From the NCBI RefSeq assembly GCF_008830365.1, contig NZ_WBKI01000011.1, forward strand, positions 1 through 64,000: a stretch of DNA of 64,000 nt, given 5' to 3'. A model generated the notes under the pieces. The model made no database searches. It saw nothing but the letters and a program-made list of their open reading frames with translations, and was not told the origin of the DNA. The stretch comes from Serratia proteamaculans. GTDB taxonomy: Bacteria > Pseudomonadota > Gammaproteobacteria > Enterobacterales > Enterobacteriaceae. The position numbers were made by a program, and so were the translations under genes. Position 1 is the first letter of the stretch; each line of letters starts with the position of its first letter. Positions 1 through 9,586 of this stretch are shown here, in pieces.

Positions 1-66
1 TGAAACGCCGTAGCGCCGATGGTAGTGTGGGGTCTCCCCATGCGAGAGTAGGACACTGCCAGGCAT
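1..66 (+). rRNA. rrf: 5S ribosomal RNA, 3' end (partial)
   Basis: The first 66 bases are the 3' half of a gammaproteobacterial 5S rRNA, ending in the usual CTGCCAGGCAT. The 5' part lies outside the window. In E. coli the rrnA operon also ends directly next to mobB-mobA, so this is probably the matching rRNA operon. No tRNA gene follows it. Confidence 0.95.
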
Positions 67-80
67 CAAACAAAGTCGAA

Positions 81-107
81 AGCCTCATGCGAAAGCATGA
101 GGCTTTT
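81..107 (+). terminator. rRNA operon terminator
   Basis: A perfect 10-bp stem (AGCCTCATGC / GCATGAGGCT) with a GAAA tetraloop is followed by a T run, 14 bases after the end of 5S rRNA. This is a classic intrinsic terminator for the rRNA operon. Confidence 0.93.
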
Positions 108-137
108 TGCTGTGTGCGAAAGAAAGAACAGACGCCG

Positions 138-656
138 CTACGCTGCGCCTTTCAGCCATTTCACGATGAAATCGGCAATACTCTCTGGTTGGTTGAGATC
201 CAGGGATCTTGACTTAACCGTTATCGATTGATCGCTGGCAACGGCGATAACGAACTCGTCCAACATATCCTCAAGCGGCCTGCCAATATCTTCACGATAA
301 AGAATGATTTTGCTGACGGGCTCGTGCTTAAACCCTTCGACTAAAATCACATCCACCTTACTACGATCAAAGCGGCTGGCCAGATACTGAAGATCCAGGG
401 ATTGTTGTTCTGGAGTTTCTGTCATTAATGCCCAGCGACGATCGCTGGCGACCAGGGTCTGGTCGGCGCCCGCTTTGCGCAGTTCGTAACTGTCTTTGCC
501 TGGCGTGTCCACGTCCATATCATGATGCGTATGTTTGATCAGCCCGACGCGGATGCATCGCTGCTTTAATAAAGGAATTAATTGCTTAAGCAGCGTGGTT
601 TTACCCGTACCGCTATAGGCGGCAATCGCCAGCAAAGGAGGAAGCGCATTATTCAT
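138..656 (-). CDS. mobB: Molybdopterin-guanine dinucleotide biosynthesis protein B
   Basis: GTP-binding accessory protein of molybdenum cofactor biosynthesis that works with MobA when the guanine dinucleotide form of the cofactor is made; cytoplasmic. The 172-residue product has a P-loop (YSGTGKTT, residues 14-21) close to the N terminus and the family-typical HTHHDMDVD segment and DSYELRKAGA. I chose the ATG at 656 because the product then starts right before the P-loop as in E. coli MobB; the open frame runs 26 codons further upstream but only inside mobA. It overlaps the end of mobA by 8 bases, so the two are translationally coupled. MobB is helpful but not essential in E. coli. Confidence 0.93.
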   Translation of the reverse strand: MNNALPPLLAIAAYSGTGKTTLLKQLIPLLKQRCIRVGLIKHTHHDMDVDTPGKDSYELRKAGADQTLVASDRRWALMTETPEQQSLDLQYLASRFDRSKVDVILVEGFKHEPVSKIILYREDIGRPLEDMLDEFVIAVASDQSITVKSRSLDLNQPESIADFIVKWLKGAA

Positions 657-1251
657 TGATGAGTCCTTTTTCCTGCTGCCAACGCAGGCAGTCTTCCCGG
701 GTATTAAGATTATGAAATGCCGTCTGTTGGCCACTGAACACTATTTGTCTTGCACCTGCCGCGTTCTGGAATAACATCAACTTGCGTTCCCCACGGGCCA
801 GATACTCTTCCAATTTAGGTGCCAGACTGGTATGCAACAGCGCCAAAGTGGGGTGTGCCCGCTCTCCATCGCTGGCATAGGCGGCCAGAGCACTGCCTTT
901 TTGTTGCCAGAGCTGATCAACCAAAGTGGTGGGAAAATCGGGGACGTCGCAGGGGACAAAAGTAACCCATTCAGTGCTCGCGTGTTTCAGTCCGGCCAAC
1001 ATGCCTGCGAGTGGGCCGGAAAAGTCGGGAGTCAGATCGCTGACGATGGGCAGACCACTTTCCCGATAGCTTTCTTGATTGCGATTGGCGCTGATGGCTA
1101 TCTGGCCCACCTGGGGGCGTAGCCGAGAAAGTACGTATTGGTAGAGAGGTATGCCAGCTACCTGAACCAGACCTTTATCTTCTCCGCCCATACGTGTGGC
1201 GCGCCCGCCGGCTAAAATAATGCCGGTAATCTCCTCATGCATATCTATCAT
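649..1251 (-). CDS. mobA: Molybdenum cofactor guanylyltransferase
   Basis: Transfers GMP from GTP to molybdopterin-bound molybdenum cofactor, giving the guanine dinucleotide form used by DMSO-reductase-family enzymes. The 200-residue protein starts with the nucleotidyltransferase signature LAGGRATRMGGEDKGL (residues 13-28) and has the DVPDFP metal-binding segment in the middle. Two in-frame ATGs (1251 and 1242) are possible starts; the longer one is listed. First gene of a mobA-mobB pair that reads back towards the rRNA operon, as next to E. coli rrnA. Confidence 0.94.
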   Translation of the reverse strand: MIDMHEEITGIILAGGRATRMGGEDKGLVQVAGIPLYQYVLSRLRPQVGQIAISANRNQESYRESGLPIVSDLTPDFSGPLAGMLAGLKHASTEWVTFVPCDVPDFPTTLVDQLWQQKGSALAAYASDGERAHPTLALLHTSLAPKLEEYLARGERKLMLFQNAAGARQIVFSGQQTAFHNLNTREDCLRWQQEKGLINE

Positions 1252-1394
1252 CCCGAATTTATGGCTAACGCCCTGATTGTAGCGCTAAAGAGGGTGCGAC
1301 ATCAGGATTTACCTTTATTGACAAGCTGCTCCTTTCACTGCGTTGGTAAGCCTGTTACTTTGTGTGTTTATTGATTCTATTGGATGATATTGCG

Positions 1395-1664
1395 ATGAAA
1401 ACGCACCGCGTAAACGAGCTGATTGAGCTGCTACAGCCGGCCTGGCAGGAAGATCCGGATCTCAATCTGATCCAGTTTTTGCAAAAGCTGGCACAGGAAG
1501 CCGGTTTCCAGGGCAACCTGCCCGAACTGAGTGATGATATCCTGATCTACCATCTGAAAATGCGCGGCAGCGCCGGTACCGAACAGATCCCCGGCCTGAA
1601 AAAGGATTACGAGGAAGACTTCAAAACGGCATTGCTTCGTGCCCGTGGGGTGATCAAGGATTAG
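1395..1664 (+). CDS. yihD: YihD family protein (DUF1040), function unknown
   Basis: An 89-residue acidic protein nearly identical in layout to E. coli YihD: it begins [13 protein letters not shown] and ends with the RARGVIKD motif. No catalytic motif or membrane segment is visible. The frame is open 11 codons further upstream, but the ATG at 1395 gives the family length. YihD sits directly upstream of srkA-dsbA in E. coli as well, which supports the assignment; the function is not established. Confidence 0.88.
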   Translation: MKTHRVNELIELLQPAWQEDPDLNLIQFLQKLAQEAGFQGNLPELSDDILIYHLKMRGSAGTEQIPGLKKDYEEDFKTALLRARGVIKD

Positions 1665-1769
1665 CATTCGTGCGGTAAGGGTGAACCAGTTACCCGTGGA
1701 ACCTGCCATTAATGCTACTATTTCTCATTCCCGGCACAGTGATGTCACCAAACGAAACCGAATGTTGTT

Positions 1770-2756
1770 ATGAACAACTCAGCTTTTAATTTTCAGACCC
1801 TGTCGCCCGACCTGATTATGGACGCGCTGGAGGGTGTTGGCCTGCGTGTAGACTCCGGGCTGACTGCGCTTAACAGCTATGAAAACCGCGTCTATCAGTT
1901 TATGGACGAAGATCGTAAGCGTTACGTGGTGAAGTTTTATCGGCCCGAACGCTGGAGCGCTGAGCAAATTGGTGAAGAACATCAGTTCTCTCATGATCTT
2001 GCCCTGGCGGAGATCCCGGCCGTTGCGCCGTTGTCCCTGCAAGGCCAAACGCTGCATACACACAGCGGTTTCTTTTTTACTGTATTTCCCAGCGTTGGTG
2101 GGCGGCAGTATGAGATTGATAATCTCGATCAACTGGAATGGGTGGGCCGTTTCCTGGGGCGTATTCATCAGGTAGGTAGTGAAAGCCTATTTGTGGAACG
2201 CCCGACAATGGGCATTGAGGAATACCTCATGGCACCGCGGCAGGTATTGGCTGGCTGTGAACTGTTACCGAAGGCCCAACGTGAAAACTTCCTGACCGCG
2301 ATAGACCGGTTGATCGAGGCGATTAAACAACGTTGGCATCTGGATTGGCAGCCGCGGCGTTTGCACGGTGATTGTCACCCAGGCAATATTTTGTGGCGAG
2401 ATGGTCCGCTGTTTGTTGATCTTGACGATGCGCGTAACGGGCCGGCGATACAGGATCTGTGGATGCTGTTGCACGGTGAACGTCGCGATCGTCTGATGCA
2501 GTTAGATATTTTGCTGGAGGCTTACTCCGAGTTTGCCGAATTTGATCAAAGTGAATTAGCGTTGATCGAGCCGTTGCGGGCCATGCGCATGGTGTACTAC
2601 CTGGCATGGGTTGCTCGTCGTTGGCAAGATCCCGCGTTTCCTAAAAGTTTTCCGTGGATGGCGGAGTCTGATTTTTGGTTATCTCAGACTGCGGCATTCA
2701 CCGAACAGGTTAAGCTGTTGCAGGAACCCCCTCTGCAGCTGATGCCAATGTATTGA
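1770..2756 (+). CDS. srkA: Stress response kinase A (SrkA/RdoA/YihE)
   Basis: Cytoplasmic Ser/Thr protein kinase with an aminoglycoside-phosphotransferase fold. In E. coli and Salmonella it protects cells against envelope and oxidative stress and antagonises MazEF-dependent death. The 328-residue product carries the Brenner-type catalytic motif HGDCHPGN (residues 199-206, catalytic D201) and the metal-binding DLDD (217-220). It lies 29 bases upstream of dsbA, with which it is co-transcribed in E. coli under Cpx control. I looked for a CpxR box (GTAAA-N5-GTAAA) between yihD and srkA and found only partial matches. Confidence 0.95.
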   Translation: MNNSAFNFQTLSPDLIMDALEGVGLRVDSGLTALNSYENRVYQFMDEDRKRYVVKFYRPERWSAEQIGEEHQFSHDLALAEIPAVAPLSLQGQTLHTHSGFFFTVFPSVGGRQYEIDNLDQLEWVGRFLGRIHQVGSESLFVERPTMGIEEYLMAPRQVLAGCELLPKAQRENFLTAIDRLIEAIKQRWHLDWQPRRLHGDCHPGNILWRDGPLFVDLDDARNGPAIQDLWMLLHGERRDRLMQLDILLEAYSEFAEFDQSELALIEPLRAMRMVYYLAWVARRWQDPAFPKSFPWMAESDFWLSQTAAFTEQVKLLQEPPLQLMPMY

Positions 2757-2785
2757 AGCTTTAACACAATGGAGAGTTTAGTCTT

Positions 2786-3409
2786 ATGAAGAAAATATGG
2801 TTGGCACTCGTTGGCATGGTGATGGCATTCAGTGCCTCGGCTGCGCAATTTAGCGATGGTGCACAGTACGTAACCCTGGACAAGCCGGTGACCGGCGAAC
2901 CTCAGGTGCTGGAGTTCTTTTCCTTCTATTGCCCGCACTGCTATCAGTTTGAGCAGGTGTATCACGTTTCCGAAAATGTGAAAAAAGCGTTGCCTGCGGG
3001 CACTAAAATGACCAAATACCACGTTGAATTCCTGGGGCCATTGGGTAAACAACTGACTCAGGCATGGGCTGTAGCAATGGCGTTGGGTGTGGAAGATAAA
3101 GTTAGCCCACTGATGTTTGAAGCAGTGCAGAAAACCCAGACCGTGCAAACTCCGGATGATATCCGCAATGTGTTTGTGAAGGCTGGCGTGAGCGCGGCTG
3201 ATTATGATGGGGCCCTGAACAGCTTCGTGGTGAAATCCCTGGTGGTTCAACAGGAGAAAGCTGCAGAAGATCTGCAACTGCGCGGTGTGCCAGCCGTATT
3301 TGTTAACGGCAAATACATGGTTAAAAACGACGGCATGGATACCAGCTCGATGGATGTTTACGTGAAGCAATTCGCCGACGTGGTTAAATTCCTCAGCGAA
3401 CAAAAGTAA
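2786..3409 (+). CDS. dsbA: Thiol:disulfide interchange protein DsbA
   Basis: Periplasmic oxidase that introduces disulfide bonds into exported proteins and is re-oxidised by DsbB. The 207-residue precursor has a Sec signal peptide (about residues 1-19, ending SASA) and the thioredoxin-fold active site CPHC at residues 49-52, with the cis-proline loop [10 protein letters not shown] in the C-terminal third. A good ribosome binding site (GGAG) precedes the ATG. It follows srkA closely and is followed by a strong terminator. Confidence 0.97.
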   Translation: MKKIWLALVGMVMAFSASAAQFSDGAQYVTLDKPVTGEPQVLEFFSFYCPHCYQFEQVYHVSENVKKALPAGTKMTKYHVEFLGPLGKQLTQAWAVAMALGVEDKVSPLMFEAVQKTQTVQTPDDIRNVFVKAGVSAADYDGALNSFVVKSLVVQQEKAAEDLQLRGVPAVFVNGKYMVKNDGMDTSSMDVYVKQFADVVKFLSEQK

Positions 3410-3422
3410 CCAAAATTTATAG

Positions 3423-3449
3423 TAAAAAAGCCGGCTTAGCCGGCTTTTT
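3423..3449. terminator. Bidirectional terminator between dsbA and yihG
   Basis: A GCCGGC-TTA-GCCGGC stem flanked by an A run on the left and a T run on the right lies between the convergent genes dsbA and yihG, so it can stop transcription from both sides. Confidence 0.9.
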
Positions 3450-3455
3450 CTTTCC

Positions 3456-4346
3456 TTACTGTCGCTTCAACTTATCCAGCAGCCGATCTTTATCCTGCCA
3501 CAGCGTATTCAGCCAAAGCTGGAAGCGCCGCTTAAACTGCTTATCGTTAAAGTAATCGCCATGCATGGTTTCATCGATTGGCAGCAACTCAATTCTTACC
3601 ACTACGCGTTTCAACCGGCCACACAGCATATCCAGAAAAGGCCGCTCCGTATTTTCTGGATAAAGCAGAGTAACGTTTAACACTTTATCGAACTGCTTGC
3701 CTAATGCACTGAGTGTAAAAGCAATACCGGCGGCCTTAGGGGCCAATAAATTGCGGTAGGGTGAATGGGTTTTAATTTTCTTGGCTTCAGTAAAGCGCGA
3801 CCCTTCCACAAAATTGACGATAGTGGTTGGGCGTTGACGAAATTTTTCACAGGAACGGCGTGTGGTTTCAATGTCATTCCCGCGCTTTTGCGGATGTTTG
3901 AGTAAATAGGCGCGCGAGTAACGTTTCATGAATGGCATATCCAGTGCCCAGCAGGCCAGGCCGACAAAGGGCACCCAGGCTAACGGTTGCTTAAGAAAGT
4001 ATTTATTCATTGGAATATGGTTACGGAACAACACGCACAACACCACGATATCTGACCAGCTTTCATGATTGCTGATCAGCAGGTACCAATTTTTGCGCTC
4101 CAAGCCTTCCAACCCTTCAATATCCCAGCGCAGCTGCCAGTTGATGCGTAATAGCAGTGCCAGTCCCACACACCAGCACCACATCATAAAATCGGCAAAG
4201 GCTGAGATACGTCGCCAGACGGCAGGAAAAGGCACCAGTAGTTTAATGATACCGGCCAGCGTTATCGGGATTGAACAGAGCACGGTCACCAAAATGGCGA
4301 GCAGGGCAGAAAGTATAAAAATAACAGGGGATAACAATCTTGGCAT
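3456..4346 (-). CDS. yihG: Acyltransferase YihG (1-acyl-glycerol-3-phosphate acyltransferase family)
   Basis: Inner-membrane phospholipid acyltransferase of the PlsC-like family; E. coli YihG acts as a second lysophosphatidate acyltransferase. The 296-residue product has an N-terminal hydrophobic segment (about residues 8-38), a second one near 52-67, the HX4D catalytic motif in NHESWSD (residues 93-99) and the substrate-binding motif FVEGSRF. The open frame extends 53 codons upstream, but that part lacks family similarity; the ATG at 4346 matches the E. coli N terminus. E. coli has yihF between dsbA and yihG; it is absent here. Confidence 0.9.
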   Translation of the reverse strand: MPRLLSPVIFILSALLAILVTVLCSIPITLAGIIKLLVPFPAVWRRISAFADFMMWCWCVGLALLLRINWQLRWDIEGLEGLERKNWYLLISNHESWSDIVVLCVLFRNHIPMNKYFLKQPLAWVPFVGLACWALDMPFMKRYSRAYLLKHPQKRGNDIETTRRSCEKFRQRPTTIVNFVEGSRFTEAKKIKTHSPYRNLLAPKAAGIAFTLSALGKQFDKVLNVTLLYPENTERPFLDMLCGRLKRVVVRIELLPIDETMHGDYFNDKQFKRRFQLWLNTLWQDKDRLLDKLKRQ

Positions 4347-4569
4347 GGTTATGGGCTGACAGTTGGTGAGAACAGCGTTACATGCCGGTATGCATGAACA
4401 AAAAAATATTTTAACAGAAACTATGGGGAGAAAGCGTCCGTAAACGGTAACTGTTTTATAGTGAGAGAAATAGGCATTTGCTGCGTTTTCGTGCAACTTG
4501 CTCATCTTGTGCTATGGTAATTGAGGCGTCAAATTTGATGAATAGTGCTATTAAAATTGGACGCAAGTT

Positions 4570-4578
4570 ATATCCACA
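4570..4578 (+). promoter_or_regulatory. Near-consensus DnaA box upstream of polA
   Basis: ATATCCACA differs from the DnaA box TTATCCACA at one base. It lies about 140 bases upstream of the perfect box at 4711. Confidence 0.4.
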
Positions 4579-4659
4579 AATTGTGTAAAAGTCGATAATT
4601 ACCCTAAGTCAAAATAACGCCATTTAACGCCGTGATTTCAATAGGAATTTTATTTCCTC

Positions 4660-4685
4660 TTATAACGATAAACGCATCGTTATAA
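4660..4685. promoter_or_regulatory. Inverted repeat overlapping a candidate polA -10 element
   Basis: TTATAACGAT and ATCGTTATAA are perfect 10-bp inverted arms separated by six bases. The right arm runs into a consensus -10 hexamer TATAAT (4681-4686) facing polA; no good -35 is visible at the right distance. The arrangement looks like an operator overlapping a promoter, but no regulator is known to me. Confidence 0.45.
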
Positions 4686-4710
4686 TTTGCTGTCTTTTCT
4701 ATGCACAAAG

Positions 4711-4719
4711 TTATCCACA
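4711..4719 (+). promoter_or_regulatory. Consensus DnaA box upstream of polA
   Basis: TTATCCACA is a perfect match to the strong DnaA box. It lies about 25 bases downstream of the candidate -10 element and 130 bases before the polA start codon. DnaA has been reported to stimulate polA expression in E. coli, so a regulatory role is plausible. Confidence 0.65.
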
Positions 4720-4724
4720 GGAGG

Positions 4725-4750
4725 GATCTTGCGGATCGCTTCGCAAGATC
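4725..4750. repeat. GATC-containing hairpin in the polA leader
   Basis: GATCTTGCG and CGCAAGATC are perfect 9-bp arms around an 8-base loop that itself begins GATC, so three Dam methylation sites fall within 26 bases. It has no T run and therefore is not a terminator. It begins six bases after the DnaA box. Confidence 0.7.
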
Positions 4751-4850
4751 ACAGGATTTTCACCCTTAATGCACGCTAAGGTTCGTCTCAGGCGGCCAGC
4801 TATGGCATGCTTACCGTCATGTCCGGTCACGATAAAGATAAAGTAACGCT

Positions 4851-7655
4851 ATGGCTCAAATTGCAGAAAACCCATTAATCCTGGTTGACGGTTCCTCTTA
4901 CCTCTACCGCGCTTATCATGCCTTCCCTCCGCTGACCAACTCCGCAGGTGAACCGACCGGGGCAATGTACGGCGTGCTGAATATGCTGCGTAGCCTGCTG
5001 CTGCAGTACCAGCCAAGCCATGTTGCGGTGGTGTTTGATGCTAAAGGAAAAACCTTCCGTGATGAGCTGTTTACAGAATACAAATCGCACCGGCCACCGA
5101 TGCCTGACGATCTGCGTGCGCAAATTGAGCCGTTGCACAAAATGGTCAAGGCTATGGGCCTGCCGCTGCTGGTCACGCCCGGCGTTGAGGCGGACGACGT
5201 CATCGGTACGCTGGCACTGGAAGCTGAAAAAGCCGGTCATGCGGTGCTGATCAGCACCGGCGATAAAGACATGGCGCAGCTGGTCACGCCGAACGTCACT
5301 TTGATCAACACCATGAACAACACCATTCTCGGCCCGCAGGAAGTGTGCGACAAGTACGGCATTCCGCCGGAGCTGATTATCGACTTTCTGGCGCTGATGG
5401 GGGATGCCTCGGATAACATCCCAGGTGTGCCTGGCGTGGGTGAGAAGACCGCGCAGGGGCTATTACAGGGGCTGGGTGGGCTGGATGTGCTCTATGCCAA
5501 TCTGGACAGCATCGCCACGCTCAGCTTCCGTGGGGCCAAAACCATGGCGGCCAAGCTGGAACAGAACAAAGAGATGGCGTACCTCTCTTACAAGCTGGCT
5601 ACCATCAAAACTGACGTCGAGCTGGATCTGACCTGCGCCGATCTGCAGGTGTCTCCGCTGGACGTAGATATGTTGCAGCAGTTGTTCAAACAGTATGAGT
5701 TTAAGCGCTGGCTGGCGGATGTCGAAGCCGGCATTTGGCTCGAAGGCAAGAAAGGCGCCGGAGTGAAAGCAACCAGCGCGGCGAAATCTTCTGCCAGTAC
5801 AGTCGCTGAAACCGGAAAAGCTCCGGCAGAAGCGACACTGTCGCAAGAGGGTTACGTCACCATTCTGGATGAAGACACCTTCGCCGAGTGGCTGGAAAAA
5901 CTGAAAAAAGCCGAAGTGTTCGCGTTTGATACCGAAACCGACGGCCTGGATACTCTGACCGCTAACCTGATCGGTCTGTCATTTGCCATTGCACCGGGCG
6001 AAGCCGCTTATCTGCCGGTGGCACATGATTATCTTGATGCGCCGACACAGTTGGATCGCGCTCAAGTGTTGGCCACGCTGAAGCCGCTGCTGGAAGATGA
6101 GAAAGCGCTGAAGGTCGGGCAAAACCTGAAGTTTGATATGAGCCTGCTGGCGCGTTACGACATTACCTTGCGCGGTATTGCTTTCGACACCATGCTGGAA
6201 TCCTATGTGCTCGACAGCGTAGGCGGTCGCCACGATATGGACAGTTTGTCCGATCGTTATCTTGGCCACAAAACCGTGACCTTCGAGGAGATTGCCGGCA
6301 AGGGTAAAAAGCAGCTTACCTTCAACCAGATTGCACTGGAGCAGGCAGCACCTTACGCCGCTGAAGATGCCGATGTCACGCTGCAACTACACTTAGCGAT
6401 GTGGCCGCAATTGAAGGAAAGCGCCGAACTGTTGACGGTATTCAATGAGATTGAAATGCCGCTGTTGCCGGTGTTGTCGCATATCGAGCGAACCGGGGTG
6501 TTGATTGACCAAAGCATTTTGGCCACACACTCCATTGAATTGACCAAGCGCTTGGCAGAGTTGGAAATTCAGGCCCATGAATTGGCGGAAGAGCCTTTCA
6601 ATCTGGCATCCACCAAACAGCTGCAGGCGATCCTGTACGAAAAACAAAAGTTACCAATACTGAAGAAAACCCCGGGTGGTGCGCCTTCGACTAATGAAGA
6701 GGTGCTGGCTGAGCTGGCGCTGGATTACCCGTTACCGAAGGTGATCCTGGAATACCGTGGCTTGGCGAAGCTGAAAACCACCTATACCGACAAGCTGCCG
6801 CTGATGATTAACCCGGTCAGTGGCCGGGTACATACCTCCTATCATCAGGCGGTGACGGCGACTGGGCGTCTCTCTTCCAGCGATCCTAACCTGCAGAATA
6901 TTCCGGTACGTAACGACGAAGGGCGCCGTATCCGCCAGGCATTTATTGCCCCTGAAGGTTACCGCATTGTGGCTGCCGACTATTCGCAAATTGAACTGCG
7001 CATTATGGCCCACCTGTCACAGGATGAGGGGCTGCTGAAGGCCTTTGCAGCCGGTGAGGACATCCACCGTGCCACCGCGGCCGAGGTGTTTGGCCTGCCG
7101 CTCGATAAGGTGACCAACGAACAGCGGCGCAGCGCCAAGGCGATTAACTTTGGCCTGATTTATGGCATGAGCGCGTTCGGTCTGGCGCGACAGCTAGGGA
7201 TCCCACGCGGTGAAGCACAGCGCTATATGGACCTTTACTTCGAACGTTATCCGGGCGTGCTGGAATATATGGAGCGCACCCGCCAGCAGGCCGCCAGCCA
7301 GGGCTATGTCAGTACGCTGGACGGTCGTCGTCTGTATTTGCCGGATGTCAGCTCCAGTAATGGCATGCGTCGTAAGGCGGCCGAGCGTGCGGCGATTAAC
7401 GCTCCAATGCAGGGGACGGCAGCCGACATCATCAAACGTGCGATGATCGAAGTGGACGCCTGGCTGCAAGCTCAGGAGAAACCGCTGGTGCGTATGATTA
7501 TGCAGGTACACGATGAACTGGTATTCGAGGTGCATGAGTCGGTGATTGAGGAATCCAACCAGCGTATTCGTGAGCTGATGGAAAACGGCATGGCGTTGGC
7601 CGTGCCGCTGAAAGTCGACGTTGGCGTGGGTGCCAACTGGGATGAAGCCCACTAA
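4851..7655 (+). CDS. polA: DNA polymerase I
   Basis: Repair and Okazaki-fragment maturation polymerase. The 934-residue protein (E. coli 928) has three parts: a 5'-3' exonuclease (about residues 1-300, with [13 protein letters not shown]), a 3'-5' proofreading domain with the DEDD motif FDTETDGLD near residue 360, and a family A polymerase domain with motif A DYSQIELR near 709, motif [11 protein letters not shown] near 763 and motif [10 protein letters not shown] near 885. All catalytic acidic residues of the polymerase motifs are present. Monocistronic. It is preceded by a 504-base region (4347-4850) that contains the DnaA boxes, an inverted repeat and a hairpin listed separately and no gene. 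Confidence 0.98.
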   Translation: MAQIAENPLILVDGSSYLYRAYHAFPPLTNSAGEPTGAMYGVLNMLRSLLLQYQPSHVAVVFDAKGKTFRDELFTEYKSHRPPMPDDLRAQIEPLHKMVKAMGLPLLVTPGVEADDVIGTLALEAEKAGHAVLISTGDKDMAQLVTPNVTLINTMNNTILGPQEVCDKYGIPPELIIDFLALMGDASDNIPGVPGVGEKTAQGLLQGLGGLDVLYANLDSIATLSFRGAKTMAAKLEQNKEMAYLSYKLATIKTDVELDLTCADLQVSPLDVDMLQQLFKQYEFKRWLADVEAGIWLEGKKGAGVKATSAAKSSASTVAETGKAPAEATLSQEGYVTILDEDTFAEWLEKLKKAEVFAFDTETDGLDTLTANLIGLSFAIAPGEAAYLPVAHDYLDAPTQLDRAQVLATLKPLLEDEKALKVGQNLKFDMSLLARYDITLRGIAFDTMLESYVLDSVGGRHDMDSLSDRYLGHKTVTFEEIAGKGKKQLTFNQIALEQAAPYAAEDADVTLQLHLAMWPQLKESAELLTVFNEIEMPLLPVLSHIERTGVLIDQSILATHSIELTKRLAELEIQAHELAEEPFNLASTKQLQAILYEKQKLPILKKTPGGAPSTNEEVLAELALDYPLPKVILEYRGLAKLKTTYTDKLPLMINPVSGRVHTSYHQAVTATGRLSSSDPNLQNIPVRNDEGRRIRQAFIAPEGYRIVAADYSQIELRIMAHLSQDEGLLKAFAAGEDIHRATAAEVFGLPLDKVTNEQRRSAKAINFGLIYGMSAFGLARQLGIPRGEAQRYMDLYFERYPGVLEYMERTRQQAASQGYVSTLDGRRLYLPDVSSSNGMRRKAAERAAINAPMQGTAADIIKRAMIEVDAWLQAQEKPLVRMIMQVHDELVFEVHESVIEESNQRIRELMENGMALAVPLKVDVGVGANWDEAH

Positions 7656-7844
7656 GAATGCCGTGGCTTGCCAGCCGGACCTTCAGTGGATTCGCTAACT
7701 GGCGATAACCTAAGCAGTTTTTGTAATTAAGCTACAAGATACGGCGATTGTTTCCACAACCTCGCCGTTATTACGCACTAAACTGTGTAAGTAAACTACA
7801 AAAAATTCTTTTGCACTGCGAAAAAATCATGTAAAGTTACTCGC

Positions 7845-7951
7845 GTAGGGTACAGAGGTAAGATGTTCTATCTTTCAGACCTTTTACTTCACGTAATCGG
7901 ATTTGGCTGAATATTTAGCCGCCCCAGTCAGTATTGACTGGGGCGTTTTTT
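7845..7951 (+). ncRNA. spf: Spot 42 small RNA
   Basis: Starts GTAGGGTACAGAGGTAAG and ends with the GCCCCAGTCA / TGACTGGGGC terminator hairpin and a T run; nearly identical to E. coli Spot 42, about 107 bases. Spot 42 is an Hfq-binding RNA that represses galK and many other carbon-use genes and is itself repressed by cAMP-CRP. A -10-like TAAAGT (7832-7837) and a degenerate CRP-like site (7784-7800) are placed as in E. coli. The location between polA and engB is conserved. The rest of the 533-base gap 7656-8188 shows nothing else except the engB terminator. Confidence 0.96.
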
Positions 7952-8137
7952 ATTGTAAAAACAAAGCCAAGCCATAAGTTTTTCCTATTCTCTCCGACCC
8001 GCTTTTTCCTCAATCGATCCCTGAAATTGCCCATCCGTTGGATTTTCAACGTTAAATCGTCATAAGCGTTTATGATGGATTTTAGTCAAAACTGTAATTA
8101 GATAACGAAAATAGCCTGATATCGCGGATCGCGGGCG

Positions 8138-8168
8138 TAAAAAAGCCGATGCGTTTCCACATCGGCTA
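8138..8168 (-). terminator. engB terminator
   Basis: On the minus strand AGCCGATG and CATCGGCT form a stem followed by six Ts, 20-odd bases past the engB stop codon. Confidence 0.9.
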
Positions 8169-8188
8169 TTGCGGTACCTGAGGCATTG

Positions 8189-8839
8189 TTATTCGCCGGC
8201 GGTGTCGTCATCTTCCGGCAGCACTTCCGGTGGGATCTCGTTAAACCAGGTGTTCAGCTTTTGGCTCAGCTTGTCGACACCGATTTTTTTCGGGGAGGAG
8301 AAGGCTTCAACCTGGATATCGCCCATAAACGGCACTACCGCTTCACGCACCATATTAAGCTGCGCTTTACGCGCGCCAGAGGCCAGCTTGTCCGCTTTGG
8401 TCAGCAGGATCATGACCGGTGTACCGACATCGACGGCCCACTGAATCATCTGTTGGTCGAGATCTTTCAACGGATGGCGGATATCCATCAGCACCACCAG
8501 GCCTTTCAGGCAGTTACGCATTTGCAGGTATTCACCCAGCGCACGCTGCCATTTGCGTTTCATCTCTTCAGGAACTTCGGCGTAGCCATAACCCGGCAGG
8601 TCGACGAGGCGAATACCTTCTTCCACTTCAAACAGGTTAATCAGCTGGGTACGCCCCGGCGTTTTACTGGTACGCGCCAGGCCTTTCTGGTTGGTCAGGG
8701 TATTTAACGCGCTGGACTTACCGGCATTAGAGCGGCCGGCGAACGCAACTTCAATACCTTCATCCCCCGGCAGATGGCGAATATCGGGCGCACTGGTGAC
8801 GAAATGGGTCACATGATAATTGTAATTCTTGCTGGTCAA
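8189..8839 (-). CDS. engB: Ribosome biogenesis GTP-binding protein EngB (YsxC/YihA)
   Basis: Essential TrmE-Era-EngA-EngB-Septin family GTPase needed for large ribosomal subunit assembly. In the 216-residue product G1 is GRSNAGKS (35-42), the G2 region contains TPGRTQ (60-65), G3 is DLPG (80-83) and G4 is TKAD near residue 147. The C-terminal tail is acidic (EDDDTAGE). Conserved position between spf and csrC. Confidence 0.96.
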   Translation of the reverse strand: MTSKNYNYHVTHFVTSAPDIRHLPGDEGIEVAFAGRSNAGKSSALNTLTNQKGLARTSKTPGRTQLINLFEVEEGIRLVDLPGYGYAEVPEEMKRKWQRALGEYLQMRNCLKGLVVLMDIRHPLKDLDQQMIQWAVDVGTPVMILLTKADKLASGARKAQLNMVREAVVPFMGDIQVEAFSSPKKIGVDKLSQKLNTWFNEIPPEVLPEDDDTAGE

Positions 8840-9130
8840 AATTTTTCGTCTCCGCGAGGATGGCTAACTGATTGGCGATTATAACTGCATCAGCGGTAAA
8901 AATGGTGTGTTTCTCTGTTTTTAAGCATCGTGGCAGCAGGGCATGGCAGTCAGACCCGGCCGGGCTTGTGAGACATTCGCCATTCGAATAGGGGGTAATG
9001 TCGCTTTATTCGAAAGCTGTTTTTATTCTTTCCATTTTAAAACAATGGGTTAATTCTCCGTTGTCCTCTTTGTGGTGCCAAAGCCCTGCAGCTACCTTGA
9101 GACTCCCCCTTGATCGCGTAAAGTAGCTTG

Positions 9131-9503
9131 CAGCACAGGGCTGTGCAGGATTAAGGAACATCCGGGAAGGGTGATAAATCTCATGGAGTGCACAGGAAGT
9201 GCTGGAGTGCCAGGATGAACCCAGAAGGAATTGACCTATTTGCATCTGAATATGCGAATAGCACAAGGATGGTGAAGTTACCGCGATTGGAATGCCCGCA
9301 GGAAGCGCGCTCAGGAAGAGTGGATGCGAACGGATTGCGCCATGGACGATTTTCCCTTCAGGATGAAGGACGTAGTGCGGCAGGGATTGCGTTTATAGCA
9401 AAAGGAAAAACCAGGATGTTGAATGTACGCACGGAGCGCGTAGCAGGAATATCCTTCGAAAGAAGGTGTAAAAAGGCGGCAGGTTAAACCTGCCGCCTTT
9501 TTT
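9131..9503 (+). ncRNA. csrC: CsrA-sequestering RNA CsrC (start approximate)
   Basis: This 370-base stretch between engB and yihI is the csrC position of E. coli. It carries about 22 GGA motifs, many as AGGA in predicted loops, and ends in a strong terminator (GGCGGCAGGT / ACCTGCCGCC, then TTTTTT, 9475-9503) like that of E. coli CsrC. A -35-like TTGAGA (9097-9102) and -10-like TAAAGT (9119-9124) suggest a start near 9131. E. coli CsrC is about 245 bases, so this RNA is closer in size and GGA load to CsrB. CsrC titrates the translational regulator CsrA and is activated by BarA-UvrY. A TGTGAG half-site (near 8966) might belong to a UvrY site, but no full palindrome was found. Confidence 0.88.
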
Positions 9504-9586
9504 CTTTGTTCGCTTTCTGCTAGATTCCGCCGCAATCGTATAGCATCTATCTCTATACTGAATCTACATACCTAAGAGCATACGCT

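Noticed and set aside
657-734. 26-codon N-terminal extension of mobB
   Set aside because: It lies inside mobA in another frame, and family members start just before the P-loop.
2684-3403. 239-codon minus-strand frame opposite dsbA
   Set aside because: Long, but its composition (many His, Cys, Phe) is the usual antisense shadow of a well-conserved gene on the other strand.
9188-9487. 99-codon plus-strand frame over the csrC region
   Set aside because: It lies wholly within the GGA-rich RNA, runs through the terminator stem and has no protein-like features. The RNA explains the sequence better.
9006-9535. Two minus-strand frames (86 and 74 codons) opposite csrC
   Set aside because: They have no ribosome binding site and no recognisable domain, and oppose a well-supported RNA gene and its promoter.
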